A stretch of 64,000 bases of DNA from Rheinheimera maricola (GCF_016918075.2 NZ_JAERPS020000005.1:369902-433901), one strand, 5' to 3'. Positions 19,052 through 30,459 are shown, counted from the first letter of the stretch. The notes: a model not told the origin generated them from the sequence alone. Translations and numbers: made by a program.

Positions 19052-20386
19052 TCAACTGGCGATTTTTACCGCAGCGGCGATCCGTTCTGCATATTGACGC
19101 ACGCTCGGTTCATGTTCACCTTCGACCATGACCCGGATCAGCGGCTCTGTGCCGCTTTTGCGGATCAGCACCCTGCCACTGCCATTCAACTCGGCTTCCA
19201 CATCAGCAATGACTTGCTTAACGTGCTGTTTTTCCAGCGGCGCGGTGCCTTTCTCAAATTTAACATTTAACAGCACCTGCGGCAGCTTGTGCATACCTTG
19301 GCTAAACTCCGCCAACGTCATGTTGGCTTCAATCATCGCATTCAACACCTGCAGCGAAGCGATAATTCCGTCACCGGTACAGGTGTAATCAAGGTTAAGC
19401 ACGTGGCCAGAATTTTCGCCGCCGATGCGCCAGTTGTTTTCTCGCAGCATTTCCATTACATAACGGTCGCCGACTGCGCTACGGGCAAAGGGAATATCCA
19501 GCTTTTTCAACGCAAGTTCTAAGCCTAAGTTACTCATTTGGGTGCCAACAACACCGCCTTGTAACTTATTTTGTGCTTTTGCTGCCCGGGCAATAATGTA
19601 TACAATCTCGTCGCCGTCAATCACACGGCCAGTGTGGTCAGCCATCATTACCCGGTCACCATCACCGTCATAGGCAATACCCAGATCTGCCTGACGTTCT
19701 ATTACCGTTTGCTGCATAAGCTCGGTATGAGTGGCACCACAGTGATCATTAATATTCAAGCCATCCGGGCTCGCGCCGATGACAATTACTTCTGCGCCCA
19801 GTTCTTTGAAAACCGCCGGTGCAATATGATAGGTAGCACCATGAGCACAATCGATAACGATTTTCATACCACTTAGCGACAAATGATTTGGCAGGTGGCT
19901 TTTACAAAACTCAATATATCGGCCGGCAGCATCGTCAATACGCTGTGCCTTACCGAGTTTTTCTGAACTCTCACATACCATTGGTTGTTCCAGCTCATAC
20001 TCAATAGCCAGCTCAACCTCATCAGGAAGCTTAGTGCCATCAGCAGAGAAAAACTTAATACCGTTATCATAGTAAGGGTTATGCGAAGCACTAATCACAA
20101 TGCCTGCCTCAGCGCGAAAGGTACGTGTTAAATAAGCAACCGCAGGGGTTGGCATTGGCCCCAGCAAACGCACATCAATACCCGCCGCAATTAGCCCCGC
20201 TTCCAGTGCGGTTTCCAGTAGATAGCCTGAGATACGTGTATCTTTACCGATCAGAACTTTACGTGTGCCCCGCTGTGACAATACCCGACCGGCTGCCCAG
20301 CCCAGTTTCATGGCAAATTCTGGCGTTATCGGAAAGTCACCTACCCGCCCACGCACGCCATCGGTACCAAAATATTTTCTGCTCAT
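19052..20386 (-). CDS. glmM: Phosphoglucosamine mutase
   Basis: Converts glucosamine 6-phosphate to glucosamine 1-phosphate for UDP-GlcNAc, feeding peptidoglycan and LPS. The 444-residue alpha-D-phosphohexomutase shows the GTDGVRG start, the active phosphoserine loop in [12 protein letters not shown] (about residue 102), the metal-binding DGDGDR loop, the sugar-binding GGENSGH loop, and the phosphate-binding [10 protein letters not shown] near the C-terminus. The start overlaps the folP stop by 4 bases (ATGA), the folP-glmM coupling usual in E. coli. Confidence 0.98.
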   Translation of the reverse strand: MSRKYFGTDGVRGRVGDFPITPEFAMKLGWAAGRVLSQRGTRKVLIGKDTRISGYLLETALEAGLIAAGIDVRLLGPMPTPAVAYLTRTFRAEAGIVISASHNPYYDNGIKFFSADGTKLPDEVELAIEYELEQPMVCESSEKLGKAQRIDDAAGRYIEFCKSHLPNHLSLSGMKIVIDCAHGATYHIAPAVFKELGAEVIVIGASPDGLNINDHCGATHTELMQQTVIERQADLGIAYDGDGDRVMMADHTGRVIDGDEIVYIIARAAKAQNKLQGGVVGTQMSNLGLELALKKLDIPFARSAVGDRYVMEMLRENNWRIGGENSGHVLNLDYTCTGDGIIASLQVLNAMIEANMTLAEFSQGMHKLPQVLLNVKFEKGTAPLEKQHVKQVIADVEAELNGSGRVLIRKSGTEPLIRVMVEGEHEPSVRQYAERIAAAVKIAS

Positions 20387-21222
20387 GCTTCAACTCCATA
20401 CTGCATCGCTGTCACAACCCTGACTGCCTGCACGGTTTCTTTAACATCATGCACTCTGATAATCTGTGCACCTTTCATTGCCGCAATAGTAGCGCAGGCC
20501 AGACTACCTGCCAAACGCTCGTTTGCCGCATTATTAAATAATTGACCTATCATAGACTTGCGCGACATACCCGCTAGTATAGGGTAGCCTTCGGCGACGA
20601 GCTGCTCTAATTGCTGCAGTAAAGCGTAGTTGTGGGCTAAACTTTTTCCAAAGCCAAAGCCCGGGTCGAGGATAATATGTTGCTTGTCGATCCCCGCACT
20701 CTGACATTGTGCCGCGCGATGCAATAGAAACTGCCGAACCTCAAAGATAACATCCTGGTAATGCGGATTATGTTGCATTACCCTGGGAGCCCCCTGCATG
20801 TGCATCAGACACACCGGTACATTGGCAGCTACTGCAACATCGAGTGCACCAGGCTGCTGCAATGCGCAAACGTCGTTAATGATATCAGCGCCAGCCTGAA
20901 CCGCTGCTGACATCACCACAGCTTTACTGGTATCGATTGATATCACACAATCAAAATGCTGCCGTATAGCGGTAATTATGGGGATAACCCGACACAGCTC
21001 TTCTTTTTCGGTCACTGCAGTCGCACCTGGGCGGGTTGATTCACCACCAATATCGAGGATTTCAGCGCCCTCGTTCAGCATCTTTTCTGCCTGGTATAAA
21101 GCCGCGTCCAGGCTTTGATGCTGGCCGCCGTCAGAAAACGAATCAGGGGTCACATTTAAAATCCCCATCACAACAGGACGACTTAAATCCAGCTGGCGCT
21201 GGTTCGGCAATGACAACACCAT
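20383..21222 (-). CDS. folP: Dihydropteroate synthase
   Basis: Condenses p-aminobenzoate with hydroxymethyl-dihydropterin diphosphate in folate synthesis; this is the sulfonamide target. Motifs include [36 protein letters not shown], and [10 protein letters not shown]. The ATG at 21222 has a GGAG site and gives 279 residues, close to E. coli FolP; the longer frame from 21252 adds ten residues without support. It overlaps glmM by 4 bases and is separated from ftsH by a strong terminator. Confidence 0.96.
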   Translation of the reverse strand: MVLSLPNQRQLDLSRPVVMGILNVTPDSFSDGGQHQSLDAALYQAEKMLNEGAEILDIGGESTRPGATAVTEKEELCRVIPIITAIRQHFDCVISIDTSKAVVMSAAVQAGADIINDVCALQQPGALDVAVAANVPVCLMHMQGAPRVMQHNPHYQDVIFEVRQFLLHRAAQCQSAGIDKQHIILDPGFGFGKSLAHNYALLQQLEQLVAEGYPILAGMSRKSMIGQLFNNAANERLAGSLACATIAAMKGAQIIRVHDVKETVQAVRVVTAMQYGVEA

Positions 21223-21259
21223 AAAAGCTCCGATACCTAAATTTGTTAACACTTATCCG

Positions 21260-21289
21260 TAAAAATAAACCCCGGCAAAACCGGGGCTT
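21260..21289 (-). terminator. Intrinsic terminator after ftsH
   Basis: On the minus strand the stem CCCCGG/CCGGGG with a 5-base loop is followed by GTTTATTTTT. It lies about 30 bases after the ftsH stop and likely separates heat-shock rlmE-ftsH from folP-glmM. Confidence 0.85.
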
Positions 21290-21317
21290 GGATTAAAGCG
21301 TAATCAGCGACAGCATA

Positions 21318-23237
21318 TCAATGCAGATTGCCTTCAGATGGTTTTTCTGAGGCGGTATTGTCATCTTTGCTTGCATTGGCATCTGGCTTGTCATCGGAAC
21401 TTGGCTTATCGCGCGGCTCCCAGTTTTCTGGCTGACGCACATCACGTCGTTGCATTAAGTCGTCAATTTGCTTTGCATCGATGGTTTCATACTTCATCAA
21501 CGCATCTTTCATCGCATGCAGAATGTCCATATTCTCTTCCAGCATAGTTTTAGCTCTGCTGTAGTTGCGATCAATGATGGTTTTAATTTCTGTGTCAATC
21601 AGAGCGGCGGTTTCATCCGACATTTGTTTAGATTTGCCCATGCTACGACCAAGAAACACTTCACCCTCTTCATCGGCATACAACAGTGGCCCCAATTTGT
21701 CTGAGAAGCCCCATTGGGTAACCATATTACGAGCAATTGAAGTGGCGTACTTAATGTCTTGTGACGCACCGGTTGAAATATTGTCTGAACCAAAGATAAG
21801 CTCTTCAGCTAAGCGGCCGCCATATGCCACAGATACTTTACTTTCCAGTTTACGCCGGCTGACACTAATAGCATCCGCTTCTGGTAAAAAGAATGTCACG
21901 CCTAACGCTCTGCCGCGAGGAATAATAGTGACTTTATGCACTGGATCATGCTCAGGTACCAGACAGCCGACAATAGCGTGACCAGCCTCGTGATAAGCGG
22001 TCATTTCTTTCTCAGCTTCCGACATCACCATGGAGCGACGTTCTGCGCCCATCATAATTTTGTCTTTCGCCCGTTCAAACTCATCCATGCTCACTACACG
22101 GCGATTACCTCGAGCAGCAAATAACGCCGCTTCGTTTACCAAATTGGCTAAATCAGCACCCGAGAAACCAGGTGTACCACGAGCGATTACTGATGCCTCA
22201 ACACCCTCTGCCAATGGCACTTTGCGCATGTGCACTTTAAGAATTTGCTCACGACCACGCACATCCGGAAGCCCCACCACCACCTGACGGTCGAATCGGC
22301 CCGGCCGCAGTAACGCAGCGTCTAGAACATCCGGACGGTTTGTGGCAGCAATAATAATAACGCCCTCATTGCCATCAAAACCGTCCATTTCTACTAACAT
22401 CTGGTTTAGTGTTTGCTCGCGTTCATCATGCCCACCGCCTAAACCGGCACCACGTTGGCGACCTACGGCATCGATTTCATCGATGAAGATAATGCAAGGC
22501 GCTGCTTTTTTGGCTTGCTCGAACATGTCGCGCACCCTGGAGGCACCAACCCCCACGAACATTTCGACGAAGTCTGAACCGGAGATAGTAAAAAACGGTA
22601 CTTTAGCTTCACCGGCAATGGCTTTAGCCAACAAGGTTTTACCTGTGCCTGGTGGGCCGACCATTAAAATACCTTTAGGGATTTTTCCACCTAGTTTTTG
22701 AAAGCGTGACGGGTCGCGTAAATAATCCACCAACTCGCTAACTTCTTCTTTCGCCTCGTCACAACCGGCAACATCAGCGAAAGTAGTTTTTATCTGATCT
22801 TCTCCCATCAGGCGCGCTTTGCTTTTACCAAATGACATAGCGCCCTTTCCGCCGCCACCTTGCATCTGCCGCATGAAAAATATCCATACGCCAATTAACA
22901 GAAGCATCGGGAACCAGGAGATAAAAATAGTTGCCAGCCAGCTACTCTCTTCTGGCTTACTACCCAGAGTTCTGACATCGTTTTTAATCAGGTCATCCAG
23001 CAACTTTTCATCATAGCCGCCAGGAATAACGGTTTCGAAGCGTTCGCCGCTGCGTTTAACACCATTAATCACACCAGTACGCTCGACTTTCACCTCACGG
23101 ATCTGGCCCTGATTTACCTCATTGATAAACTGAGTGTAACTGGTTTGTTGGTCAGCCGTATTGCCGGGGCCAAAGCTATTAAACACTGTCATTAAAACTA
23201 CAGCTATTAACAACCAGACAATCAAATTCTTTGCCAT
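21318..23237 (-). CDS. ftsH: ATP-dependent zinc metalloprotease FtsH
   Basis: A membrane-anchored AAA+ protease that degrades unfolded membrane proteins and, in E. coli, sigma-32 and LpxC. From ATG 23237 it is 639 residues: two membrane helices (about 5-22 and 99-118) around a periplasmic loop, an AAA domain with [13 protein letters not shown] and [13 protein letters not shown], the SRH region, and the M41 zinc site HEAGHAI (about residue 415). A TTG three codons upstream (23246) has an AGAGG site at better spacing, so the protein may carry three extra residues. It follows rlmE by about 60 bases. Confidence 0.97.
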   Translation of the reverse strand: MAKNLIVWLLIAVVLMTVFNSFGPGNTADQQTSYTQFINEVNQGQIREVKVERTGVINGVKRSGERFETVIPGGYDEKLLDDLIKNDVRTLGSKPEESSWLATIFISWFPMLLLIGVWIFFMRQMQGGGGKGAMSFGKSKARLMGEDQIKTTFADVAGCDEAKEEVSELVDYLRDPSRFQKLGGKIPKGILMVGPPGTGKTLLAKAIAGEAKVPFFTISGSDFVEMFVGVGASRVRDMFEQAKKAAPCIIFIDEIDAVGRQRGAGLGGGHDEREQTLNQMLVEMDGFDGNEGVIIIAATNRPDVLDAALLRPGRFDRQVVVGLPDVRGREQILKVHMRKVPLAEGVEASVIARGTPGFSGADLANLVNEAALFAARGNRRVVSMDEFERAKDKIMMGAERRSMVMSEAEKEMTAYHEAGHAIVGCLVPEHDPVHKVTIIPRGRALGVTFFLPEADAISVSRRKLESKVSVAYGGRLAEELIFGSDNISTGASQDIKYATSIARNMVTQWGFSDKLGPLLYADEEGEVFLGRSMGKSKQMSDETAALIDTEIKTIIDRNYSRAKTMLEENMDILHAMKDALMKYETIDAKQIDDLMQRRDVRQPENWEPRDKPSSDDKPDANASKDDNTASEKPSEGNLH

Positions 23238-23295
23238 GTCACTCAAGGTTATAACCTCTTCTTACCGATAAATAGATAATTACCCGACTACTTTA

Positions 23296-23925
23296 CTAGA
23301 CTTTGAAGCCGGTCGCTACGATATATGTCTCACGCGAACGTGCACGGGACGAATCGGGTTTACGGATCTTTACTGTGGTAAAGGCTGCACGCACTTCTTT
23401 TAAAAATTGCTCAAAGCCATCACCCTGAAATACTTTGACCACAAAACTGCCATTTTGCTTCAATACTTTGCGACACATATCCAACGCTAACTCGACCAGG
23501 TAAATTGATCTAGCCTGATCCGTTGTATCATTGCCACTCATATTGGGCGCCATATCAGACAACACTACATCTACGTTCTGACCGTTAATCCGGCTCAGTA
23601 GTGCATCCAATACTGCTTCATCACGAAAGTCACCTTGTAAAAAGCTCACGCCGTTAATCGGGTCCATCGGCAGAATATCGCAGGCTATCATGGTGCCTTT
23701 GTCGCCAACAAGCCCAACACAAAATTGTGACCAACTTCCCGGCGCGGAGCCTAAATCCACCACTGTCATACCGGATCTAATCAGCTTGTCTTGCTGGTTA
23801 ATCTCTTCCAGTTTAAATGCCGCACGTGAACGCAGGCCTAACTTTTGCGCCTTTTGTACAAATTGATCATCGAAATGCTCTTTCAACCAGCGTGTGGAGC
23901 TGGCAGAGCGCTTTTTCTTGGTCAT
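23296..23925 (-). CDS. rlmE: 23S rRNA 2'-O-methyltransferase RlmE (FtsJ/RrmJ)
   Basis: Methylates the 2'-OH of U2552 in the A-loop of 23S rRNA on the 50S subunit; it is a heat-shock protein in E. coli. The 209-residue protein carries the SAM-binding motif [11 protein letters not shown], an [10 protein letters not shown] active-site segment, and the VVKVFQGDG catalytic-lysine strand. It is the first gene of the rlmE-ftsH pair, and the upstream DNA contains a good sigma-32 promoter (23953-23983). An AAGAG site precedes the ATG. Confidence 0.97.
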   Translation of the reverse strand: MTKKKRSASSTRWLKEHFDDQFVQKAQKLGLRSRAAFKLEEINQQDKLIRSGMTVVDLGSAPGSWSQFCVGLVGDKGTMIACDILPMDPINGVSFLQGDFRDEAVLDALLSRINGQNVDVVLSDMAPNMSGNDTTDQARSIYLVELALDMCRKVLKQNGSFVVKVFQGDGFEQFLKEVRAAFTTVKIRKPDSSRARSRETYIVATGFKV

Positions 23926-23952
23926 GCTGTCACTCTTGATTAGTGTTATGCG

Positions 23953-23983
23953 TTAGATGGCGCTACAATAGCGGAAATTCAAG
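23953..23983 (-). promoter_or_regulatory. Probable sigma-32 (RpoH) promoter of rlmE-ftsH
   Basis: The minus strand reads CTTGAAT (-35), 14 bases, then CGCCATCTAA (-10), close to the RpoH consensus CTTGAA/CCCCATnTA. The -10 end is 27 bases before the rlmE ATG. The E. coli ftsJ-ftsH operon is known to be RpoH-dependent. Confidence 0.75.
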
Positions 23984-24008
23984 CGCTACCCGCAAAAATG
24001 AGCATTTT

Positions 24009-24305
24009 ATGAGTTTAACCAACAAACAGAAACAATTTTTAAAAGCTAAAGCACATGAACTTAAACCTGTTATTTTGCTTGGTGGCAATGGCCTTACAGA
24101 AGGCGTAGTAGCAGAAATAGAAGTGGCATTAAACTTCCACGAGTTGATTAAAATTAAAGTACCGACGGAAGATCGGGAACAAAAAGTGTTAATCATGGAT
24201 GCCATTGTTCGTGAAACCAAGGCGGATAAAGTACAGGTTATTGGCAAAACGCTGGTACTGTTCCGCCAGAGTAATGATAAAAAAATCGTACTGCCGCGTG
24301 GCTAA
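24009..24305 (+). CDS. yhbY: CRM-domain RNA-binding protein YhbY
   Basis: A 98-residue protein with a single CRM domain that associates with pre-50S ribosomal particles in E. coli. Conserved elements are the LTNKQKQFLKAKAHELKPVI start region, the LGGNGLTEGV loop and the LIKIKVP strand. The open frame extends upstream to 23943, but the ATG at 24009 matches the family. It is divergent from rlmE, the same neighbour as in E. coli, and convergent with greA across a shared terminator. Confidence 0.94.
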   Translation: MSLTNKQKQFLKAKAHELKPVILLGGNGLTEGVVAEIEVALNFHELIKIKVPTEDREQKVLIMDAIVRETKADKVQVIGKTLVLFRQSNDKKIVLPRG

Positions 24306-24320
24306 GTAAATATTAAATAT

Positions 24321-24350
24321 AAAAAAAGCGCCGGAAGGCGCTTTTTTTTT
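24321..24350. terminator. Bidirectional terminator between yhbY and greA
   Basis: The stem AGCGCC/GGCGCT with a GGAA tetraloop is flanked by seven A residues on the left and nine T residues on the right, so it can stop transcripts of both convergent genes. Confidence 0.92.
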
Positions 24351-24360
24351 GCGCAATAAA

Positions 24361-24837
24361 TCAGATATATTGCACGGCGAGAATTTCGAATTCCACCACA
24401 CCTTTAGGTGTAGTGATATTTACCACGTCGTCGGCCGTTTTGCCGATTAAGCCACGCGCAATGGGTGAATTAACCGAAATCAGATTATTTTTGATATCCG
24501 CTTCATCGTCACCAACAATGCGATACGTCACTTCTTCCTCTGAATCCAGGTTCAGAATAGTCACAGTGCTACCGAAAATAACCTTACCCGTGTTGGGTAA
24601 CTTGCTAATATCAATGATCTGCGCATTAGACAACTTGGCTTCAATATCCTGAATACGTCCTTCACAAAAACCCTGTTGTTCACGAGCGGCATGATACTCG
24701 GCATTTTCTTTTAAATCGCCGTGTTCGCGCGCGGTGGCAATGGCCTGAATAATGGTTGGGCGTTTCACTGATTTTAATTCATGCAGTTCAGCACGCAGTC
24801 TTTCTGCGCCTTGCACTGTCATCGGAATTGCACTCAT
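24361..24837 (-). CDS. greA: Transcription elongation factor GreA
   Basis: Rescues backtracked RNA polymerase by stimulating cleavage of the nascent RNA. The 158-residue protein has the N-terminal coiled coil, with the acidic tip residues in the [16 protein letters not shown] segment, and the C-terminal FKBP-like domain ending in [11 protein letters not shown]. It overlaps the carB end by 4 bases (ATGA), so it is the last gene of carA-carB-greA, an arrangement frequent in gammaproteobacteria. It is followed by a strong terminator. Confidence 0.97.
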   Translation of the reverse strand: MSAIPMTVQGAERLRAELHELKSVKRPTIIQAIATAREHGDLKENAEYHAAREQQGFCEGRIQDIEAKLSNAQIIDISKLPNTGKVIFGSTVTILNLDSEEEVTYRIVGDDEADIKNNLISVNSPIARGLIGKTADDVVNITTPKGVVEFEILAVQYI

Positions 24838-27800
24838 CCGTTTACTCTCTTATGTAATTCTTGCACCGACGCTACGCTGTCAAAAGCACTGGCGGCGTTT
24901 GACATAACCGTAGCAAAAGCTGCGTTTAATGTGGTGGTGTAGTTAGCTTTGTATTGCAGAGCACCGCGGCGTATTACTTTAGAATCTTCTATCGCCTGAC
25001 GACCGTCAGTAGTGTTGACAATATAGCTATACTCACCGTTTTTAATTCTATCCAGAATATGCGGCCGGCCTTCTGAGACCTTATTCACTGTACGGCAAAC
25101 CACACCTGCAGCTTCCAGTGCCTTAGCGGTACCGCCGGTAGCATCCAACTCAAAGCCTTTGACTACCATAAGTTTAGCCAGTTCAACTACGCGCACTTTA
25201 TCGCTGTCACGCACCGAAAGCAAGGCACGGCCGCCGGTCGGAATTAAAGTACTGGCACCTAACTGGCCTTTGGCAAACGCTTGCTCGAAAGTATCGCCCA
25301 CGCCCATAACTTCACCGGTAGAACGCATCTCAGGGCCTAATATAGGATCGACACCCGGGAACTTGTTAAACGGGATCACCACTTCTTTTACTGAGAAAAA
25401 CGGCGGAATAATTTCTTTGGTAATGCCCTGCTGCGCCAGCGACATGCCTGCCATGCAACGCGCACCTACTTTTGCCACAGCGACACCTGTTGCCTTAGAT
25501 ACAAACGGCACAGTACGCGCAGCACGCGGGTTTACTTCAATTAAGTATACTTCGTTATCTTTTACGGCAAACTGGGTGTTCATCAGGCCCACTACGCCCA
25601 GTTCCAGCGCAAGCTTTTTAACCTGCTCACGCATCACATCCTGAATTTCTTTACTCAGACTGTGTGGGGGTAAAGAACAAGCAGAGTCACCAGAGTGCAC
25701 GCCAGCTTGCTCAATGTGTTCCATAATGCCGCCAATGACCACTTCTTTGCCGTCACAGATAGCGTCGATATCAACTTCAATCGCATCGTCAAGGAAGTTA
25801 TCCAACAGCACCGGAGAGTCATTCGATACACTTACCGCATCGGTCATATAACGGCGCAGGTCTTGCTCGTCGTATACAATTTCCATCGCGCGGCCGCCCA
25901 GCACATAAGACGGGCGAACTACCATCGGGAAACCGATTTCCGGCGCCTTGGCAATGGCTTCTTCCATGCTGGTTACGGTAGCGTTTTTCGGCTGCTTTAA
26001 GCCCAAACGCTCTACTGCTTGCTGAAAACGTTCACGGTCTTCCGCGCGGTCAATCGCGTCCGGCGAAGTACCAATAATTGGCACACCATTGGCCTCCAAC
26101 GCGCGAGCTAATTTCAGCGGCGTTTGGCCACCATATTGCACGATAACGCCTTTAGGCTGCTCTTTACGCACGATTTCCAGCACATCTTCCAGCGTTATAG
26201 GTTCAAAGTACAAACGATCTGAGGTGTCGTAATCGGTAGAAACGGTTTCAGGGTTACAGTTCACCATAATGGTTTCAAAACCGTCTTCACGTAGTGCCAG
26301 TGATGCGTGCACACAGCAGTAATCGAATTCGATACCCTGCCCGATACGGTTGGGGCCGCCGCCGATAATCATAATTTTATCGCGATTGGTCGGCGCCGCT
26401 TCACATTCTTCATCATAGCTGCTGTACATATAGGCGGTATCAGACGCAAATTCTGCCGCACAGGTATCGACCCGTTTGTATACCGGATGAATATTAAAGC
26501 TGTAGCGTTTTTTACGTACTTCGTTTTCGCTAACGCCCAACACATCGGCAATACGTTTATCGGCAAAGCCTTTACGTTTTAAGCGTTTTATCCGCGCTTC
26601 GTCCAGCGCAACAAAACCGTCTTTACTAAGCGCCAGCTCTTCTTTTACCAAGTCTTCAATTTGTACCAGGAACCAGCGGTCGATATTGGTTAAGCTGAAA
26701 ATGTCATCCATGCTCATGCCAAGGCGGAAGGCATCGGCGATGTACCAAATACGGTGTGAGCCGGGCTCTTTCAGTTCACGGATAATTTTGTCTTTGGCTT
26801 CCGGCAAGCTGATATCAATTACCGGATCAAGGCCGCAAACGCCAATTTCGAGGCTGCGCAGCGCTTTTTGTAACGATTCCTGCTGGTTACGGCCGATGGA
26901 CATCACCTCACCCACCGACTTCATTTGGGTGGTTAAGCGGTCATTAGCACCAGCGAACTTTTCAAAGTTAAAGCGCGGTATCTTAGTTACTACGTAATCG
27001 ATGCTGGGCTCAAACGACGCCGGGGTTTTACCACCGGTAATATCGTTGGCCAGCTCATCCAGCGTATAACCAATGGCCAGCTTGGCAGCCACTTTAGCGA
27101 TTGGGAAGCCGGTCGCTTTAGACGCCAATGCAGATGAGCGCGACACGCGCGGGTTCATCTCGATAATCACCATGCGGCCATCAACTGGGTTGATACCAAA
27201 CTGTACGTTTGAACCACCGGTTTCAACGCCGATTTCACGCAGCACCGCCAAAGAGGCGTTACGCATGATTTGATATTCTTTGTCAGTCAGGGTTTGTGCC
27301 GGCGCGACAGTGATAGAGTCCCCCGTATGTACACCCATAGGGTCAAAGTTTTCAATGGCACAAACGATAATGCAGTTATCGTTTTTATCGCGCACCACTT
27401 CCATTTCGTATTCTTTCCAGCCAATTAACGACTCGTCAATCAGCAACTCTTTGGTTGGCGATAAGTCCAGACCTCGAGTACAAATTTCTTCAAATTCTTC
27501 GCGGTTGTAAGCAATACCACCACCTGAGCCACCCATAGTGAAAGACGGCCGGATAATACACGGAAAACCAATATCGTCCAGCACCTGATAGGCTTCGTCT
27601 AATGAGTGGGCGAAACCGGCACGCGGGCAAGCCAGGCCGATAGAGCGCATGGCTTTATCAAAGCGGCCGCGGTCTTCTGCTTTATCGATAGCATCGGCGG
27701 TGGCGCCTATCATCTCAACGTTATATTTGGCCAATACGCCATGGCGCTCTAAATCCAGCGCACAGTTTAGTGCAGTCTGGCCGCCCATGGTTGGCAACAC

Positions 27801-28055
27801 AGCACAAGGCCGCTCTTTTTCGATGATTTTTTCCACAACCTGCCAGTGGATCGGCTCGATGTAGGTGGCGTCGGCCATTTCCGGATCGGTCATAATGGTG
27901 GCCGGGTTAGAGTTCACCAGAATAACGCGGTAGCCTTCTTCTTTTAATGCTTTACAGGCCTGAGCGCCTGAGTAGTCAAATTCACAGGCCTGGCCAATCA
28001 CGATGGGGCCGGCGCCTAAAATCAGAATGCTGTTTAAATCTGTACGTTTTGGCAT
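24834..28055 (-). CDS. carB: Carbamoyl-phosphate synthase large subunit
   Basis: Makes carbamoyl phosphate from glutamine-derived ammonia, bicarbonate and two ATP, for arginine and pyrimidines. The 1073-residue protein shows two homologous ATP-grasp halves; matching segments are [10 protein letters not shown] and [21 protein letters not shown] and [11 protein letters not shown], and [11 protein letters not shown] and [11 protein letters not shown]. An oligomerisation domain lies between them and an MGS-like allosteric domain is at the C-terminus. It starts 28 bases after carA and ends overlapping greA. Confidence 0.98.
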   Translation of the reverse strand: MPKRTDLNSILILGAGPIVIGQACEFDYSGAQACKALKEEGYRVILVNSNPATIMTDPEMADATYIEPIHWQVVEKIIEKERPCAVLPTMGGQTALNCALDLERHGVLAKYNVEMIGATADAIDKAEDRGRFDKAMRSIGLACPRAGFAHSLDEAYQVLDDIGFPCIIRPSFTMGGSGGGIAYNREEFEEICTRGLDLSPTKELLIDESLIGWKEYEMEVVRDKNDNCIIVCAIENFDPMGVHTGDSITVAPAQTLTDKEYQIMRNASLAVLREIGVETGGSNVQFGINPVDGRMVIIEMNPRVSRSSALASKATGFPIAKVAAKLAIGYTLDELANDITGGKTPASFEPSIDYVVTKIPRFNFEKFAGANDRLTTQMKSVGEVMSIGRNQQESLQKALRSLEIGVCGLDPVIDISLPEAKDKIIRELKEPGSHRIWYIADAFRLGMSMDDIFSLTNIDRWFLVQIEDLVKEELALSKDGFVALDEARIKRLKRKGFADKRIADVLGVSENEVRKKRYSFNIHPVYKRVDTCAAEFASDTAYMYSSYDEECEAAPTNRDKIMIIGGGPNRIGQGIEFDYCCVHASLALREDGFETIMVNCNPETVSTDYDTSDRLYFEPITLEDVLEIVRKEQPKGVIVQYGGQTPLKLARALEANGVPIIGTSPDAIDRAEDRERFQQAVERLGLKQPKNATVTSMEEAIAKAPEIGFPMVVRPSYVLGGRAMEIVYDEQDLRRYMTDAVSVSNDSPVLLDNFLDDAIEVDIDAICDGKEVVIGGIMEHIEQAGVHSGDSACSLPPHSLSKEIQDVMREQVKKLALELGVVGLMNTQFAVKDNEVYLIEVNPRAARTVPFVSKATGVAVAKVGARCMAGMSLAQQGITKEIIPPFFSVKEVVIPFNKFPGVDPILGPEMRSTGEVMGVGDTFEQAFAKGQLGASTLIPTGGRALLSVRDSDKVRVVELAKLMVVKGFELDATGGTAKALEAAGVVCRTVNKVSEGRPHILDRIKNGEYSYIVNTTDGRQAIEDSKVIRRGALQYKANYTTTLNAAFATVMSNAASAFDSVASVQELHKRVNG

Positions 28056-28083
28056 TGCAGTAACTCTCCGTAATTCTGTTTGC

Positions 28084-29214
28084 TTAGGCTTTGGCTTGTT
28101 GCATCAGCGCAATAAAGTGGTCAAACAGCTCTGACGCCTCATGCGGGCCCGGGCTGGCTTCAGGGTGGCCCTGAAAGCTGAATGCCGGTTTATCAGTACG
28201 GTGTATGCCTTGTAACGTGCCGTCAAACAACGATTTATGCGTAGCGCGTAAGTTCGCCGGTAAGCTCGCTTCATCAACAGCAAAGCCGTGATTCTGCGCG
28301 GTAATAAGTACCCGCTTAGTGTCGAGGTTTTGTACCGGGTGATTACCACCGTGATGACCGTGGCCCATCTTCACGGTTTTTGCGCCGCTGGCCAGCGCCA
28401 GTAACTGGTGGCCCAAACAAATACCAAACAGCGGAATATCAGTTTCAAGGAAGCGTGTAATCGCCTCGATAGCGTAAGTACAGGGTGCCGGATCGCCCGG
28501 GCCATTAGATAAAAAGATGCCGTCCGGTTGCATGGCCAGTACATCAGCAGCTGACGTTTGTGCCGGAACCACTGTCAACTTACAGCCGCGATCTGCCAGC
28601 ATGCGCAAAATATTGCGCTTTACACCAAAGTCATACGCTACCACATGAAACTGCTGTGGCGCTGCAGCACGATGGCCTTCGCCTAATGCCCAGCTGCCTT
28701 CGTTCCACTGATAAGCTTGCTTGACGGTAACTTCTTTGGCTAAGTCCATGCCTGACAAACCCGGGAAGCCTTTAGCCAGCTCAAGCGCTTTGGCTTCGTC
28801 CGGGTGGTCGCCAGCGATAATGCAGCCATTTTGCGCACCCTTCTCACGTAAAATACGCGTAAGCTTGCGGGTATCGATATCGGCGATGCCGAGAATATTA
28901 TGTTGTGTTAAATACTGACTAAGAGAGAGTTGGTTACGGAAATTACTGGCAAGAAGTGGCAGGTCGCGGATAATCAGGCCTCTGGCCCAGATTTGTCCGG
29001 ATTCTTCATCTTCAAGGTTAGTACCGGTATTGCCAATGTGTGGATAAGTAAGAGTAACGATTTGTTCTGCATATGAGGGATCAGTCAATATTTCCTGATA
29101 CCCAGTCATGGAAGTGTTAAACACCACCTCCCCTACAGAAACTCCTTCAGCGCCAATGGCTGTACCGCGAAATACGGTGCCGTCTTCCAGTACGAGCAGG
29201 GCGGACTTAGTCAA
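28084..29214 (-). CDS. carA: Carbamoyl-phosphate synthase small subunit
   Basis: The glutaminase subunit that supplies ammonia to CarB. The 376-residue protein has the N-terminal [11 protein letters not shown] domain and the class I glutamine amidotransferase triad: Cys in [10 protein letters not shown], and His and Glu in [12 protein letters not shown] select the TTG at 29214 because GGAGG lies exactly 5 bases upstream and the product begins [12 protein letters not shown] as in the family; E. coli carA also starts with TTG. A terminator-like hairpin and an ARG-box-like site lie in the leader. Confidence 0.97.
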   Translation of the reverse strand: MTKSALLVLEDGTVFRGTAIGAEGVSVGEVVFNTSMTGYQEILTDPSYAEQIVTLTYPHIGNTGTNLEDEESGQIWARGLIIRDLPLLASNFRNQLSLSQYLTQHNILGIADIDTRKLTRILREKGAQNGCIIAGDHPDEAKALELAKGFPGLSGMDLAKEVTVKQAYQWNEGSWALGEGHRAAAPQQFHVVAYDFGVKRNILRMLADRGCKLTVVPAQTSAADVLAMQPDGIFLSNGPGDPAPCTYAIEAITRFLETDIPLFGICLGHQLLALASGAKTVKMGHGHHGGNHPVQNLDTKRVLITAQNHGFAVDEASLPANLRATHKSLFDGTLQGIHRTDKPAFSFQGHPEASPGPHEASELFDHFIALMQQAKA

Positions 29215-29231
29215 GATAACCTCCAAACAGC

Positions 29232-29273
29232 AAAAAACGGGTGAAAACCTGACACTGTTTTACAACCCGTTTT
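29232..29273 (-). promoter_or_regulatory. Terminator-like hairpin in the carA leader (candidate attenuator)
   Basis: AAAACGGGT and ACCCGTTTT form a 9-bp stem with a 22-base loop; on the minus strand the 3' arm runs into TTTTTTG, 18 bases before the carA TTG codon. The position and T run suggest transcription attenuation of carAB. The ligand or sensor is unknown. Confidence 0.5.
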
Positions 29274-29352
29274 GACCCAAAATGTGATACCCGATTTGCC
29301 TTAGGCAAACCTGACTATTTTAGGCGATAGAAGGATATTTAGCTATGCTTTT

Positions 29353-29370
29353 TTTGAATTTTATTACAAA
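29353..29370 (-). promoter_or_regulatory. ARG-box-like ArgR site upstream of carA
   Basis: The 18-base sequence starting TTTGAATTTTATTACA matches 10 of the 12 fixed or weak positions of the ArgR consensus (TGAAT-4W-ATTCA core). It lies about 140 bases upstream of carA, a location compatible with arginine repression of carAB as in E. coli. The usual adjacent second box is not clear. Confidence 0.45.
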
Positions 29371-29411
29371 TGGCACCTTTAAGCTGTTTTTAAGCTTAGT
29401 AGCGCAAAAAG

Positions 29412-30221
29412 TTAGCTTAAATCTGCCAAACCTAACACTTGTTGCATAGAATAAAGTCCTGGCTGTTTATTTTGCAACCACAGAGCAGCACGCAGTGCGC
29501 CTTGGGCAAAGGTGTTACGGCTGGAAGCTTTGTGAGTAATTTCCAGCCTTTCGCCTAAATCGGCAAATAAGGCGGTGTGGTCGCCAATAATGTCACCGCC
29601 ACGCACCGTTGCAAAGCCGATAGTTTGTTGCTCGCGCTCGCCGGTAATGCCCTCTCGGCCATATACTGCAACTTTAGCTAAATCGCGGTCCAACGCTTTG
29701 GCAATACTGGCACCGATAGCCATAGCCGTACCCGAAGGGGCATCTTTTTTAAAGCGATGGTGTGCTTCAATAATTTCAATATCGGCCGTTTGCCCCATCA
29801 CTTTGGCAGCGGTTTGTACCAAATGTAACAACAAATTTACCCCGACACTCATATTCGGTGCCCACACAATAGGAATATGCTTTGCCGCTTGCTGTACCTG
29901 CTGATATTGCGCATCGGTTAAGCCGGTCACACCTATTACAATGGCTTTTTTCGCTACGACAGCCAGCGCTAAATGCGCCAGCATCGCTTCCGGCATGGTG
30001 AAATCAACCCAGATGTCCGCGTTATTGATGCTGGTGCGGTCAGTGCCGATAAGCGGCAAACCAAGTTTACCGACGCCGGCCAGCTCACCGGCATCAACGC
30101 CGGCAAGCTCAGAGCCGGCACGCACCGTAGCCGCAGTAAGATTTAACTGTTGCTCTTTAGCAACGGTAATTAACGCCCGGCCCATGCGGCCGTTAGCACC
30201 AAAGATCCCGATAGATGGCAT
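29412..30221 (-). CDS. dapB: 4-hydroxy-tetrahydrodipicolinate reductase
   Basis: Reduces 4-hydroxy-tetrahydrodipicolinate with NAD(P)H in the diaminopimelate/lysine pathway. The 269-residue protein has the Rossmann motif [10 protein letters not shown], the GVTGL strand, the catalytic [16 protein letters not shown] segment (His and Lys), and a C-terminal [11 protein letters not shown] use the ATG at 30221, which begins right before the Rossmann strand; the frame opens 17 codons earlier. It lies upstream of carA in the same direction, as in E. coli, separated by about 200 bases. Confidence 0.97.
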   Translation of the reverse strand: MPSIGIFGANGRMGRALITVAKEQQLNLTAATVRAGSELAGVDAGELAGVGKLGLPLIGTDRTSINNADIWVDFTMPEAMLAHLALAVVAKKAIVIGVTGLTDAQYQQVQQAAKHIPIVWAPNMSVGVNLLLHLVQTAAKVMGQTADIEIIEAHHRFKKDAPSGTAMAIGASIAKALDRDLAKVAVYGREGITGEREQQTIGFATVRGGDIIGDHTALFADLGERLEITHKASSRNTFAQGALRAALWLQNKQPGLYSMQQVLGLADLS

Positions 30222-30284
30222 AATCTGGCTCTGTGTAAAAGTAGTAAAGGCGGCTATTAGAGCAAAAGCCACCGGCAGGGGGAA

Positions 30285-30308
30285 GTAAAATAGCCATCTT
30301 AATGGCTA
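30285..30308 (-). terminator. Weak terminator-like hairpin downstream of the alcohol dehydrogenase
   Basis: The 7-bp stem TAGCCAT/ATGGCTA with a 4-base loop is followed on the minus strand by TTTTAC. The stem is A/T-rich, so termination would be inefficient. Confidence 0.4.
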
Positions 30309-30338
30309 ATTTTTACTACGATGTCAGACGTTACAGTT

Positions 30339-30436
30339 AAAGGTCGTGACATCTGATGGGGCGACACAGAGTGTCTGAGCTAACGCGCCAGCGGCAGCGA
30401 GTTGCTGTGGCGAGCCCGGCAGATGTTACGACCTTT
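30339..30436. other. Strongly folded 98-base intergenic element (three-way junction)
   Basis: A 17-bp outer stem joins 30339-30355 and 30420-30436 with only one G-T wobble. Inside are a GGGC/GCCC helix (30359-30362 with 30414-30417), a perfect GACAC-AGA-GTGTC hairpin (30363-30375) and a second hairpin built from CGCCA/TGGCG plus CAGC/GCTG (30386-30412). The whole folds as a cruciform on either strand. It lies between dapB and the alcohol dehydrogenase and contains no ORF. It could be a small RNA, an mRNA 3' stabiliser or a miniature mobile element; I cannot choose between these. Confidence 0.7.
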
Positions 30437-30459
30437 GCGGCCTAACTCTCAAAGTGCAG

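Noticed and set aside
21318..23246. Possible frameshift or domain loss in ftsH
   Set aside because: The reading frame is intact, with both membrane helices, the AAA motifs and the HEAGH site; only the exact start codon is uncertain.
30380..30446. Possible integron attC site (TAAC and GCCTAAC near a long hairpin)
   Set aside because: The core sites are not at the ends of the inverted arms, there is no matching GTTRRRY partner, and no integrase or cassette array is nearby.
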